Shown here one piece after another: positions 20,680-31,611 of a stretch of DNA of 64,000 nucleotides. The notes beneath the pieces were generated by a model that had not been told where the DNA came from, searched no databases, and saw nothing but the letters and a program-made list of their open reading frames with translations. This stretch comes from Clytia hemisphaerica. Taxonomy: Eukaryota > Cnidaria > Hydrozoa > Leptothecata > Clytiidae. The stretch's first letter is position 1. Every line of letters starts with the position of its first letter. The DNA is taken from positions 744,001 through 808,000 of the forward strand of contig CACVBU010001312.1 of the NCBI GenBank assembly GCA_902728285.1, in the 5' to 3' direction. A program made the position numbers and the translations under genes.

Positions 20680-21866
20680 GCTGATAATCCTGCACCTGAA
20701 TATAACTCTAATGGTGTGGCAAGTATTCCGCCACAGCAACGATCACTGGAACAGTGGAATGCGCTGCCACTTGAATCGTTACGTCTGCATGCTAATGCTG
20801 CAAACCTACAGTCTTCTGGCACCGCTACCCAATTGGCAACAGCCCTATTTCACCACCACCAGTCATCTTTGTCCAGTTCCGCTTCTTCACCTATTCTAAC
20901 CAACTCCACCATAGAGACGTCATCATGCGGACCGCCAGACATTCCACCATCAACCATTCCCATCCATGTTACTACGGCACAACAAACCTTCAGCAGCGGG
21001 GATGCTCTTCATCACGCTCCACCTACATGCATTTCGTCAACGTCTACACCACAAGCAGTCGTCACAGAAACTTGGTCTCACAGATCCGGAAACCCAATAC
21101 CACGACAACACGATCCTTCACTGTCAGAGAGGTTCTTGCCGTTGTTACAGACCAACAACATCAACAAGGGGCTGTTCCATCGCTCTCCAGTTCCGCTGAC
21201 TCTATTTTTGCACCAATCAACCCACCAACGTTGCCAACTCAGCCCCGAAATAACCCTGATCAACATCTTCCCGCCATTCCTGCAGCTGTCCTCGAAAAAA
21301 TACGAAAGGGTGAGTTTGTAAATTTTGATTTGCTACTACCTAATAATGTGCCGTCTGAGACACGTAACGCATATTCGATTTCACTAGATGATTCCAACGT
21401 ATCTACTATGCCTAAGATTTTTATTCACAACGGGCTGCAGTCTAACAGAAGTAGAGTTACTGACATTCATTCTTGGTTTCTGGCCTAGACTTTGTTTTTT
21501 CAAGCGTTTATTATTTTCCATCCACACTTGGCTGGCCAATTGGCTAAATATCAAATATACATTGCTCAGGCAGCCAGAACTTTTAACTTTAAGGCTTGGT
21601 ATAATTACGATCAAGCATTTAGATCATCTATTGTGAATAACCCTACTGCTAGATGGGATGTGTGTAATGATAAGGTCTACAACACACACTTGAGGGGTGC
21701 AACTCACATTAACCGATTAACATCCCCAATGGCATCCCAAAACCCACGTCATCGCACCAACATACTTTCGGCACTCTCATTTCGGAAATACATTTCACGT
21801 TTCGACCTATACATCTACTTGTCTCTGTTTCCTTGTCTCCCTATCCGTTCTCAGATTGTGTTGTAG
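20680..21866 (+). pseudogene. SAP-domain plus gag-like ORF of a retroelement, broken
   Basis: After an acceptor (AAACACATCTCAG, 20679) the first frame carries LEQWNALPLESLRLHANAAN then LQSSGTATQLATALF, a SAP-type DNA/RNA-binding helix-extension-helix, followed by a Ser/Thr/Pro-rich linker. Coding then shifts to another frame near 21200-21320 (PAAVLEKIRKGEFVNFDLLL) and continues through one in-frame TAG at 21486 into FNFKAWYNYDQAFRSSIVNN-PTARWDV. The W-x-x-Y-D-x-x-FR and RWD features are those of gag-like proteins linked to SAP domains in invertebrate retroelements (family recollection). One frameshift and one stop make it inactive. No reverse transcriptase follows. Confidence 0.6.
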
Positions 21867-21993
21867 CGTCCTAGGCAATTAGCTGTATGTTAATGATATT
21901 CCTCTCATGATAACTTCTTTTTCCTTTTAGCAGTAATATATACATCAAAACAAATGTCAAAAGTACACAGGAAAAAATTATCTTATCCCAAGG

Positions 21994-22284
21994 TTGGCAT
22001 TTAGAATTTTGCGATGTGCATTTTCGGTTGACTACTCTAGTCCTGGTATTTCGGAAATTGGGAAGCTACCTCTGGATGAGGTAGCGAGAATATATTGTGA
22101 GGTGAGAAAATTGAAGCAATCAGCTATTAACCAAGCGGCGTTTTATATCGCAAAGGCGATTCTAAACAAGCGCTTGGCTGCGGTCATCGACAAGCCAGTC
22201 GACAACAAAGACAATGTTGTTGTGTTTGTTGATTGGAAGAACGAAGATTTTAAGAAAGAGACGGCCGGGCAGAAGACTAATTGA
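21994..22284 (+). CDS. Unrecognised 96-codon ORF, likely mobile-element fragment
   Basis: It begins FRILRCAFSVDYSSPGISEI after a possible non-ATG start, has a helical middle (RKLKQSAINQAAFYIAKAIL) and ends DWKNEDFKKETAGQKTN. Composition is protein-like. It lies between the SAP/gag remnant and the SWIM-like ORF on the same strand. I do not recognise it, and it lacks a convincing own start. Confidence 0.3.
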   Translation: MAFRILRCAFSVDYSSPGISEIGKLPLDEVARIYCEVRKLKQSAINQAAFYIAKAILNKRLAAVIDKPVDNKDNVVVFVDWKNEDFKKETAGQKTN

Positions 22285-22996
22285 TTTAGAAAATAATTTT
22301 AAATAATTTTTTATGTACTCTTTTTGTTTAAACTTATCGTGGCTTTGAGCCATTTTAAATTTTAAATTTTACAACATTCCTTCACATTTTTCTCGTAAAC
22401 TCACTATTCTAATTTCGTTGCAATTTAAATGATAGATGTGTACAACATCATCGCATCTCGAGGAAAGAAAGTTTTAATGAATCGTCAAGCTTTGTTATGT
22501 TATTTTGTTTTGTTTTTGAATGTTGTAAGTATTTGTCTTTTATATATCTTTTATTTTATTTGATGTCTGGGATATCAACTTTTTACGACCCGCATTTTCA
22601 AAAACCTTTCGTTGGAAATCACGATTTTCTTGCCGGGTTTTGACGAAATACAACCTTTGAATTTTCTAGTAATTTGTTTTCCAAGTCGGAATTAGACGAT
22701 TTCGCACCTTGGAAACTAAAACTTTTCCAACACGGAATTTAACTTGTTTCACGATCCCATGGCATTTTCCGGGATGGAAAATTAAAAGTTTCGACCTTGG
22801 GATAAGACTATTCTTTCCTGTGGTACATGTAGACTTAATGGACCTTGGCATGAATAATCTTATAGATTATCTATCTGTACGGGGTATGCTTGTTACTGGT
22901 ACAAAGGTTATGCATATATGCTTTTGAGAATAATCTGCCAACCGTCGGGCCAGTGGAAGAGCAGAAGAGGGTTTTGGCTATGAATATGATAAACGG

Positions 22997-23841
22997 TTGA
23001 AGGAGTTCAAGTTGTGTGATCTCTTATATATCGAGAGTGAAAAACTTTCAGATGATTACCTGAATCGGCCAAAATTGGATTTGGGAATTATTTTTGATAA
23101 TATTCTAAAAGTACGAGATTTTGAAATTGATTATGTTGGGTGTTATAAAGACCAGAAGGCGTTTTCATATTTTGACAGTGGTTTTGTTCAGACCGTCTTT
23201 ATCTACGAGTCATCCTCATCCAAAAACAAAGTTTTTATATATTCTCTGAAGTTCAGGCCTTCACTAACAGTGAGCGACACAAAACGTTTGTGGATAGCTA
23301 TTCAGAAAAACACTGTTACCATTTTGACATGTTGGTGTAGTTGTATGGCTGACGGTAGTAGCCGCTCTTGCAATCGCGTGATTGCTGTTATGTATAAACT
23401 AGATTATGCTGACCAGAAAGGATATCTCGACCCTGCCTGTACCGACGTTCCATGTGATTGGAACAAGAAACCAAGAGGGAAATCGGGCCAAAAAAATTAA
23501 AAGACATTGTTATAAGGAAAAAGATCTGCTCAGATGATAAGAAAAATAATATTGATGTCAACCGAAAAGATTTGCGTGCTAAGGAGCTGCATCAATTTCA
23601 TCCTGTCCAACCCGCTTTACAAACAACTATTACTGATGAATCTGTATCTACCCTTTTTCATGAACTACATATCGTTAGTCCCTTATCTGTTGTTTTAAAG
23701 TGTATTCCCGTTGATGTCCCTTCAAATGTCAAAGTTATCTGCATTTCCAAAGAAGCTGAAAAAATAGCTCAAAACTTTCCAAATTTTCCACTCCAAGAGA
23801 AAATTTTTAAATTTGAACAAAACTATATACTGACGCCTTAG
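22997..23841 (+). pseudogene. SWIM-like zinc-finger protein of a YqaJ/SWIM mobile-element gene, broken
   Basis: The first frame (to 23500) ends with CWCSCMADGSSRSCNRVIAV then MYKLDYADQKG, PACTDVPCDWNKK. This is the layout of SWIM fingers (CxC...CxH) that precede a YqaJ-type nuclease in cnidarian mobile genes, with the conserved WNK after it. The final zinc-ligand His is Arg here (CNR). A frameshift near 23460-23500 continues as KKLKDIVIRKKICSDDKKNN and runs to a stop at 23841. The nuclease half is not contiguous; a YqaJ-like piece appears at about 25213. Loss of the His ligand plus the frameshift indicates a dead gene. Confidence 0.55.
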
Positions 23842-24460
23842 ATATACTATCAACATGATTGCAACACCAGATTTCAAACTTGAATTGACATACCACGGAG
23901 ACATGGCAACACTGTCTTTGGTTGTAGATGTCCCCGGAGGAGAACGCCCAAAGAGATACATAATTGGAGAATATGGAGAAGACTGAAAGAGTTCGGACTT
24001 TGGAACATTCGATCACTGGGACAAACTCGACGACTTCAACGATGTATTTTTACATTGCCAGCAACGGGACAGTACGGGGATACTTGATCGCGGGTGATCA
24101 TTCACACTACATTGGTGACTTGGACAAGGATGCAACAGAAAATCACATCCACATCTGATCCAGCTATACACTAAGACGTCAACAACTAACTAACATCTTC
24201 AACTAACATGCACACACACCTTGTTTATGGTTGATTTGGTTCGGTCGAAAGACCACAAATCTAATAAAAAACATGAAAACTTGTGTATTTCCCCCACGAA
24301 CTTATGTTCAAGTCCTCATATTCCATCCTCTTAGTATATTTTCGCAGTTTTCCCAGTCAAAAATTCAGAAAAATAATTTCTTGCTGTTTTTCTAAAGAAA
24401 CTAAAGAAAAGAAGGATACTGTACACGGGTACAAAAAGCGAAACGGGCCTGTACAAGTCG

Positions 24461-25219
24461 TTGCCAGAAGAACGTGTTGCTTTGCTCGACGGGGAAGATA
24501 GAATCTTTGCACAGCAATGTCTCGATAAATTGATGGAAAACAAACACTACTTCCAATTTTATAGCGATGTTCTCGAACAACTAGTGACAGAAGAAATGCA
24601 AATTCCTTATTATAGAGCATTTCGTGTAGAGTTTATTGAAATTGCAATTTGGCATTTATTATATGTCAAAAACGAATGGTGCGAAAACGCTATTTCGGGG
24701 AACGAGTCTCGATTGTCAATGAAAAGGGCATTCCATTATAAAGCCATGTCGGGTGTTGTAGACTATGGTTTGGACTACTCTTTACTTCAATTCCAGTACG
24801 ACCGATTTATGTCTTTCCAAAACCTGAGTGGTTTACAGAAGGACAAAAGTATGCCGGGATAGATCTCAAGTTGTTGCCTTACCATTTGACTGTGCACATA
24901 TTACACTCTAGAAAATATTGCTCGAGGATTGATTTCGGGGTGCAACAGTAATAGGTGGAGTACTCGTGTGTTTGCGGACAGAAGGTCGACTAAAAATGGG
25001 AAAAATGTTACTGTGACTTTCTATAGGTTTGACTTTCAATATCGAGGTACGCCTCATGTGCACATGTTGCTATGGCTTAAATCAATGAAAAATTTAGATC
25101 CGAAGAAAATTGCTGCCACTCTACCGGAAAATGTAGTTGGGAGGATGTACGTATTGAAGCAATACGATCGTGGCAACATTGGAGTGTCATATGGACGTCC
25201 AGGGTTAACACCATTGTAA
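24461..25219 (+). pseudogene. Helitron-like HUH endonuclease fragment, broken
   Basis: A first piece (24461-24862) reads LPEERVALLDGEDRIFAQQC and RLSMKRAFHYKAMSGVVDYG, then stops. A second (24929-25219) contains FYRFDFQYRGTPHVHMLLWL. PHVHMLLW is an HUH motif (His-hydrophobic-His) of the metal site in rolling-circle Rep endonucleases, and (E/D)FQ-RGTPHVH is the usual context in Helitron-type transposases. The catalytic Tyr region and the helicase are absent. At least one stop separates the pieces. This frame ends where the YqaJ-like frame begins (about 25213). Confidence 0.6.
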
Positions 25220-25723
25220 AGTCACAACCCACAGTAAAACCCAAAACAACACATATCGTTCATAAAATTATAAATCGCCCGTCTGATAACTTATCGTCCA
25301 GTGAAGCAATTAATTGGGGACGCTCTAAAGAAAAAGATGCACTGAAACAATTTTACGCAAATCAAGCTACAGATGATCAAAAAAGAACTTCAAAATTCCT
25401 TCTCAGAGCAAGAGTTGTCGAAACGCCGTTACTCAGCAGTGAATCGTTTGTACAAGGGTCAGCAAATCACTTGCGACGCGCTGTTGCCAACTCAGCTCAA
25501 CAAGGCACTTGCCAGAGTGGACCAAAAACACCCAACAGAGATGACTGAGTTAAGAAAGAAACCAAATGAATTAAGAAAAGTCGTCAGCCAAAAGTGTAGG
25601 ACAGCCACGAAAGCCATGAAAAGCCTTGAACGTTATAACATCCTTGTTCGACACACTTCACTTTTCATTTTTATTAGAACTCACTTTATAAGAACAATTA
25701 GGCTGAAACTGGGCAAAAAATAA
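25213..25723 (+). pseudogene. YqaJ-like nuclease fragment and overlapping unidentified frame
   Basis: In the first frame (about 25213-25548) the text TTHIVHKIINRPSDNL then SSSEAINWGRSKEKDALKQF fits the start of YqaJ-type alkaline exonuclease domains (x-I-x-WG-x-x-x-E-x-x-A-x-x-x-Y/F). The active-site EIKCP region is not present. A second frame (25373-25723) with KKPNELRKVVSQKCRTATKA overlaps it and also looks coding, so a frameshift or a junction of two elements is likely. It pairs logically with the SWIM-like ORF at 22997, with the HUH fragment lying between them. Confidence 0.4.
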
Positions 25724-25856
25724 ACACATTTCCAGCCTGGGCAAAGAGAGGCAAAGAAAATTGAGATATAATCTATTAAATTCAATTTAAAAAGCTTTTT
25801 AAAAGATGTCACAAAATTGGAAAATGCTTTGAAAATTCTTGAAAGAGCAATTTGCA

Positions 25857-26110
25857 AAAGTTTATGCTCGCGAAAAAAAATCTTTCCTCTTTGATGATAA
25901 AAGATAAATTTAGTGTAGAAATTATGCAAAAGTCTACCAATTGTGGTTTGACGAGTACATTTGAACAATCGTAACACTGGTTTCACGCACTGAAAACTTG
26001 AATTTTTTTATAAAAAGATGCCTCATTCGCGAAAGTTTATGCTCGCGAAAAAATCTTTTTCCCGATTTTTCGTCCTCACGAAAGTTTCTGCTCGCGAAGG
26101 TTTGTACACC
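25857..26110. repeat. TATGCTCGCGAA dispersed repeat, three copies
   Basis: AGTTTATGCTCGCGAAAAAA (near 25858 and 26034) and AGTTTCTGCTCGCGAA (near 26083) recur within 240 bp, with AATCTTT following the first two. It looks like a decayed subrepeat element. Confidence 0.6.
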
Positions 26111-26788
26111 TAAAGTACTAGCGCCAGAAATTAAAGAAAGCGGTAAATACAAACGAAAGACCAAAGGCTTTAATGTTATGCACACCACCCCGATTAACTG
26201 ATTTTTTCAACCAAATAAACAAAGTTTTGTTGGAGCAAGCATTAGAGCAGAATGAAACAAAGGAGGAGCTCACACAGAGAATGCGCACGACCAAGATGGA
26301 ATATGAGTAATTGGCACAATTCCAAAAAGGGTAAGACGTGAATCAAAGGAAAGGGACTCCGCGCCAAATACAAATGCCTGTCTCCATATAATTTGCAGCG
26401 GAGACAAAAATACTTTTACTTTTAATGTCCGAATCCAATGTGAAAAATTTTTATTCACTAACATTTCCCCTATCAAACATGTAACGACTATAATCAATCA
26501 TTTCGAATCGACATTCATTTCAATGACATAAAGGACGCTCGCTACCGTTCTCGGGAAACGGAAAATGTCCAAAACCCAAAAAACATCATGGAAGAAAGCT
26601 GAGACTCAAGGCTGGTCGAGGGGAAAAATCCCTTTTGAAGACCAATTTTACTCGTAAAAAGCAAATCAATTTTCATTCCCAAAGAATTCAATTTGGAGAA
26701 AATCACTGAAAGGTTTTGTATTGAAAACATTCACATTCTCGGAGTTGAATCCTACCGAAATTGTCAGAACTCAAGTTAAATCAGAAGT
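26111..26788. other. No gene seen
   Basis: Mixed-frame fragments without a convincing ORF, within the mobile-element graveyard. Confidence 0.3.
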
Positions 26789-27160
26789 ATGTTGCTAGAA
26801 AAAAACGCCACCTATAAAATTAAAGATGTTCAGGACCTCGTGAATAAGGCATTAGATAATGCCACGCCTACGAAATGGGCAAAAATCGAAAAAAGCTCAA
26901 TAAAAGTTAAAAAGAAATTATGGAGAATTGACTTCAGTGGACTCGATAACGAGGAGAGATTCATCATCGAGTTGGACAATGATTCAAATAATTCGGAAAA
27001 TGTTTCAGACAGCGAAAATATCTCAATAAAAATTGAAAAGAAATTATGGAGAATTGACTTCAGTGGACTCGATACGAGGAGAGATTCATCATCGGGTTGG
27101 ACAATGATTCAAATAATTCGGAAAATATTTCAGACAGCGATTCAGAGAGTAATATTATAA
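26789..27160 (+). pseudogene. Small ORF with an internal 126-bp duplication, likely C-terminus of a transposon protein
   Basis: The ORF reads MLLEKNATYKIKDVQDLVNK and then KLWRIDFSGLDNEERFIIEL, DNDSNNSENVSDSE. A 126-bp block (about 26895-27020, 42 codons) is repeated immediately downstream (27021-27145). The second copy lost one base (GATAACGAGG to GATACGAGG), which shifts its frame. The acidic Ser/Asp tail is typical of the very end of transposase-like proteins. The intact first copy and shifted second copy suggest a recent tandem duplication followed by decay. Confidence 0.5.
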
Positions 27161-27395
27161 CTTAAAAAGTAGTAGGATGGTCCTGTTTGATTGTACCTTG
27201 ATTTGTACGTCACTTGCTGATATTCGTCGAGAAGAAAATGTAAGCTGACTACCATATGTGCTTATCTATTTTTGTATTGGAAGAAAGAAGAAGACAAAAA
27301 GTGGAGAAGAAAACTTTATTTCTAAAGTCTAAGTCTGAGAAAGGTCTGAAAAGGTCAATTTCAAAGAAAATGCATATTGTTGAGTTTTTTTTCTG

Positions 27396-28072
27396 GCCCC
27401 GAGTGGTGGTGGTATGATTGTACATTCTTTGTGCACATGCCGAGTGGTTCATTTTTTGTGGCTTTCTAGCCTGAGAATCATGTCTAAGTATCATAACTTA
27501 TTAATCAGTGGTAGGATGGTCCTGTATGATTGTACATTCTTTGTGCACCTGCTGAGTGGTTCACTGTTTAGTGGCTTTCTAGCCTGAGAATCATGTCTAA
27601 GTATCATAACTTATTAATCAGTGGTAGAATGGTCCTGTATGATTGTACATTCTTTGTGCACCTGCTGAGTGGTTCACTGTTTAGTGATTTTCTAGCCTGA
27701 GAATCATGTCTAAGTATCATAACTTATTAATCAGTGGTAGGATGGTCCTGTATGATTGTACATTCTTTGTGCACCTGCTGAGTGGTTCACTGTTTAGTGA
27801 TTTTCTAGCCTGAGAATCATGTCTAAGTATCATAACTTATTAATCAGTGGTAGGATGGTCCTGTATGATTGTACATTCTTTGTGCACCTGCTGAGTGGTT
27901 CACTGTTTAGTGACTTTCTAGCCTGAGAATCATGTCTAAGTATCATAACTTATTAATCAGTGGTAGGATGGTCCTGTATGATTGTACATTTTTTGTGCAC
28001 CTGCCGAGTGGTTCACTGTTTAGTGGCTTTCTAGCCTGAGAATCATGTCTAAGTATCATAACTTATTAATCA
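27396..28072. repeat. 113-bp satellite: five full copies and one divergent copy
   Basis: Five head-to-tail units of exactly 113 bp run 27508-28072. Each starts GTGGTAG(G/A)ATGGTCCTGT and ends ATCATAACTTATTAATCA. A more diverged unit precedes them (about 27396-27507), and a lone head fragment (AGTAGGATGGTCCTGTTTGA) sits at about 27170, right after the small ORF's stop. Copies differ by only a few substitutions, so the array is young. Confidence 0.97.
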
Positions 28073-28351
28073 AAATACTTTAAAAAATGCTAAATTTAAA
28101 TACTCCTTAAATCCGAAAAAGACGGTTGCTCTTTAAGGCATGAAACACCTGTGAATTCAATATTGGAAATTTTTCAGGTTCGAAATCGTCTAATACCGCC
28201 TTAGGAAATAAATTTATAAAAGATTCGAAGGTTGGATTTCGTTAAAACCTGGTAAGAAAACCGTAATTTTCAGCGTATTCATATTGGAAACTTTGCAGAC
28301 AGCTTCCAAAAAGTCATCAAATTTTGCTTTCAAAATAAAAAAAAAAAAAGT

Positions 28352-28552
28352 CGGACAAACTGGACTGTATGCTTCCAAGTTAATTTGGAAACTTTAGATC
28401 TGTACTCTCCTCCAAAAGAAAAATTAATTTGCTTTGATAAAGTTGAACAACCGTTGCATTGGTATGAATTGGAAGTTGGAGGACCAAGTACTGGATGTTT
28501 GGTTGTTCCAGATTTGCACAGATACCATTTACCCTTAAAAGACACATTGTAA
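28352..28552 (+). pseudogene. Unrecognised coding remnant, 66 codons
   Basis: A plus frame with no ATG at its start reads RTNWTVCFQVNLETLDLYSP and then HWYELEVGGPSTGCLVVPDL before a stop. It follows a poly-A/AAAAG stretch that could be a weak acceptor. Composition is protein-like, and it lies next to the satellite and other transposon pieces. Family not recognised. Confidence 0.3.
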
Positions 28553-31170
28553 GATGGTTTTTTTAGTTTTGATGTGCAACATGATGTTGGCACACTGGAA
28601 TGACAATGAAACCATGTGTCACGGGTGTTGAAACGCCCGTCATCCGCCCATCGGTGGGCGCGCAAACTTAAATATGGGTACTAGTAGCAGACCCCGTAGT
28701 TTGAATTCACAAAGAGAACGAATCATGGACAGGTGGATTGGGACTAGAAAGGAAGCAGCCCGCATTGTGATTGGTTTGCCCACAATGCGGTCAGCTCAAG
28801 AAATTGTCATGTAAACGTATGATTTGTAGCTAACAGTAGTCTTGTCTTATATTTGTTCGGTCTAATGATGTTCGGTATAATGATTATTTTTCATGAACAT
28901 TCGGGCGTGATATCATCTGAGCCAATCATTTATAGTCAGACTGTAGATTTTGATCAAATTGAGCAAATTCCACTTTTTTGCAAAAGTTGATACTTTCTGA
29001 ATTTAAGATCTTGAAATTTGTATAATATAGTTGTTTCAAAGTGTGTTTTTATTTCTAAGGAAAAAAGTTGCTCATTTGGATTCAACTACCAATCATTCAT
29101 TCCATGGACATAAAAATACTCTAGACACAAGAAAGCAAGCAAAAATCGACCAATTAGTTACCACAGAAGGATTACATTAGGATATCATAGCTCCTTTCAT
29201 CAAAGCCTTGATCGAGGGGATTTCAGCTGCTTTTGACCTCTCTGCTAGCAGTTTTACAGACGCTTTTAAAGCTTGATCCCTCTGATCCTCCAAAAATACA
29301 CAAATACACAACAAATTCTACTTTTTCTGAAAGCTAAATATTTTCTAATTTTAAAATTATCTTTTTTTAAATCTAGTACGACATGGATCATTTTGTCCTT
29401 CTTTAAAAATAAAACGAATGGGTCCCAATTATCAATTCAAAGATGCAAAAAAGGGGCATTGGATAGGATTAAATTAAGAATTAAGTTTTCAGATTTCAGA
29501 TTTTTTGAAAAGAATTGACAAGATCAAGTTTTTCTATCCTACAGTACCATGCTAAATATTTACATTTTATATTTTAGCATTTTAGCAATTTCAACTTCAT
29601 GCTGGCATTTACCTATTGGATTAGGACTATTCCAAATTCGATGAGCTAAGTTTTAGCATATTTCAATATTATTATTTTGGAGACACAAGTGTTTCTATTG
29701 AAGATTTCCTAGTTTCGATTAAAATTAGCTTTTTAACACCAAACTGCGGCCTTTCTGAAAAGTCGTACTGACGGTCTTGAAGTTTAAAACCTATGCCTCC
29801 TTATTTGTTGTCATGTAACAACATCAACTTTTTTGTTATTGTTATGATAAATTCAAATGTATTTTTTTTTCTTAGTTTGAGATTGTAGAATTCACTTTGC
29901 TGATGATTGCGCCAGTATAAAAACACCGTGTAGCAATTTTATTTCTCGAAATGGCAACTTATATAAATTTGTGGCAACGAATAGGCCATTACCCAGCATT
30001 AACAATATCTTAGTTACACATAAGTAATAGAAAGAAACCAATGACAACTATGGTGTATAGGCATATTTTCAAAAAAGCCTTTCAGTCTAAATAGAACAAA
30101 GACAATTTCCACAAAGGGATTATTAGCAGAGCGATGGTACAAAAAAAATTAACTAGTATACAAAGAACAAGGATATTCAAATTCTCACCGCAGAACAGGA
30201 TCTTAATTAGAAGATCTAATTATCTATTGTAAAAACCTGCCAGGTGGTTTGTGTGGACAGAATAAAATAAATCCTTGATGGATATATTCACTTAGTCGGT
30301 TCCATTGGTTTGTTACCTTGGGGAGAAAACTGCCAGGTCAGGTGGCACCTCAACTTGAAAAGATTTTCACTGACATGCACCACCTGAATGACTTCAAAGT
30401 GACAATGGAGGGAAAGACAAAAGGGACAAAGCCAAGGCAAATACCAACTAATTCAAGATTACAAGAAACTAGGTTACAACGTAAATAGTCAAGGTAAGTC
30501 TCGATCAAGTGCTATACAGAAAACATACAGAAAACATTTTATGGAGAATGCTTCCAAAAAGTTCCCTCTTTTATAAACAAAACAAAATTTTTGTAATGAC
30601 AAATTAAGGCAACAAACAGGCCACAGACAGCATGAACAACATAAGCTTATGATATAAACCAATCAAAAACTATGGTATGCTACTGTTACCATACAATTTT
30701 CATAATTGTTAGCAGAGCAACAATACAGAAACATCAACTTGTAATTGTGCATACAAGTAAAAGATAATGATTAATTTACACAAGTTTAGTCTTGTGCAAT
30801 TAACTGATTCTGATACACTCATTGTATGGTTAAAACTTTTTATACTGTTAGACTGTTAAGAATGGAAGATTTTGAGAAAGGAATAGCCTAAGAGCAAGGT
30901 TACAATGAATGGAAATCTTTAAAAACATCGTTTGTTTCAATCAACAAAATCAAAATTTAACTAAAATTTGCCATTTAAATGAGATGAGCTTGAATTTTTA
31001 AATACACATGAAAATATGTGGAATGGGGGAGGGGTTAAGAATAAAAAAACTATGATATCAAAACCTGCCCATACAAACAAACACAAATAGACAAGGAATA
31101 TAAAATATTTGAAAATATGCAAAATTTATCCAAAGTATAGAAGTATATACCTTTCTTTGCCAATTTATCT
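28553..31170. other. No complete gene seen; one short coding-like frame
   Basis: AT-rich DNA. At 30279-30488 a 69-codon plus frame without a start reads LGRKLPGQVAPQLEKIFTDM and KVTMEGKTKGTKPRQIPTNS. It may be an exon remnant of a mobile element. Nothing else is supported. Confidence 0.3.
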
Positions 31171-31590
31171 TCAAAAACTCAACAAAGCTGGATCTTTATT
31201 GACATTGACAGGCACTTTAAGGATTGATGACAATTGTTTGAATTTGGTTCTGATTTTTGCCATCTTATCATCCATTCCCTCATCTTCTGAATTTTCATAA
31301 TCTATCTCATTAAGCAAACCAGAAAGTTGTTTCAGCAAACTCAGTTGTCGCTTTGATGCAGTTTGTTCAGTTAAAAGTTCACAATAACAAGACACAAATC
31401 CTTTATAAAATCCAATTTCCTTACCAAGTTCTTTACCATAAACTAAACCAGTATGAAAACCTTCAATCTGTCCTGATTGTTTACCGCTGTCAAAACCATT
31501 GTTGAATCCTTCTTGCTGTAAGCTCTGCTCCAACAAGACTATCTTTTCAAAGGGGTCCTCAGGATTCAAACGCACATCTCCAAGTGGCAT
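31171..31590 (-). CDS. LTO1: LTO1 (ORAOV1) homolog, Yae1/Lto1-family Fe-S delivery adaptor, single exon
   Basis: A complete 139-aa protein. Gly recurs every fourth residue from G28 to G64 (ten glycines: G28, 32, 36, 40, 44, 48, 52, 56, 60, 64). This is the deca-GX3 motif that defines Yae1/Lto1 proteins; human LTO1 is almost the same length. The helical C-terminal half (KIRTKFKQLSSILKVPVNV) also matches the family. With Yae1, Lto1 links the ribosome-recycling ATPase ABCE1 (Rli1) to the cytosolic iron-sulfur assembly machinery. The C-terminal tripeptide LSF fits the [LIM]-[DES]-[WF] signal read by the CIA targeting complex. A likely acceptor lies nine bases before the ATG, so the gene is probably trans-spliced or has a 5' UTR intron. 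Confidence 0.96.
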   Translation of the reverse strand: MPLGDVRLNPEDPFEKIVLLEQSLQQEGFNNGFDSGKQSGQIEGFHTGLVYGKELGKEIGFYKGFVSCYCELLTEQTASKRQLSLLKQLSGLLNEIDYENSEDEGMDDKMAKIRTKFKQLSSILKVPVNVNKDPALLSF

Positions 31591-31599
31591 TATGTTTAT

Positions 31600-31611
31600 C
31601 TAAAAAAAAAG
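31600..31611 (-). promoter_or_regulatory. 3' splice acceptor before the LTO1 start codon
   Basis: On the minus strand a T-rich run ends in TTTTTTTAG, with nine bases (ATAAACATA) before the ATG at 31590. It resembles the acceptor in front of the DEG/ENaC gene. Confidence 0.6.

Noticed and set aside
27396-28072. Tandem 113-bp units as a tandem gene or CRISPR array
   Set aside because: The units abut without spacers and have no consistent open frame; it is a satellite.
28330-28665. Minus-strand 111-codon ORF
   Set aside because: It lies opposite a more protein-like plus-strand frame (28352-28552) and includes a poly-A-derived Phe run at its end.
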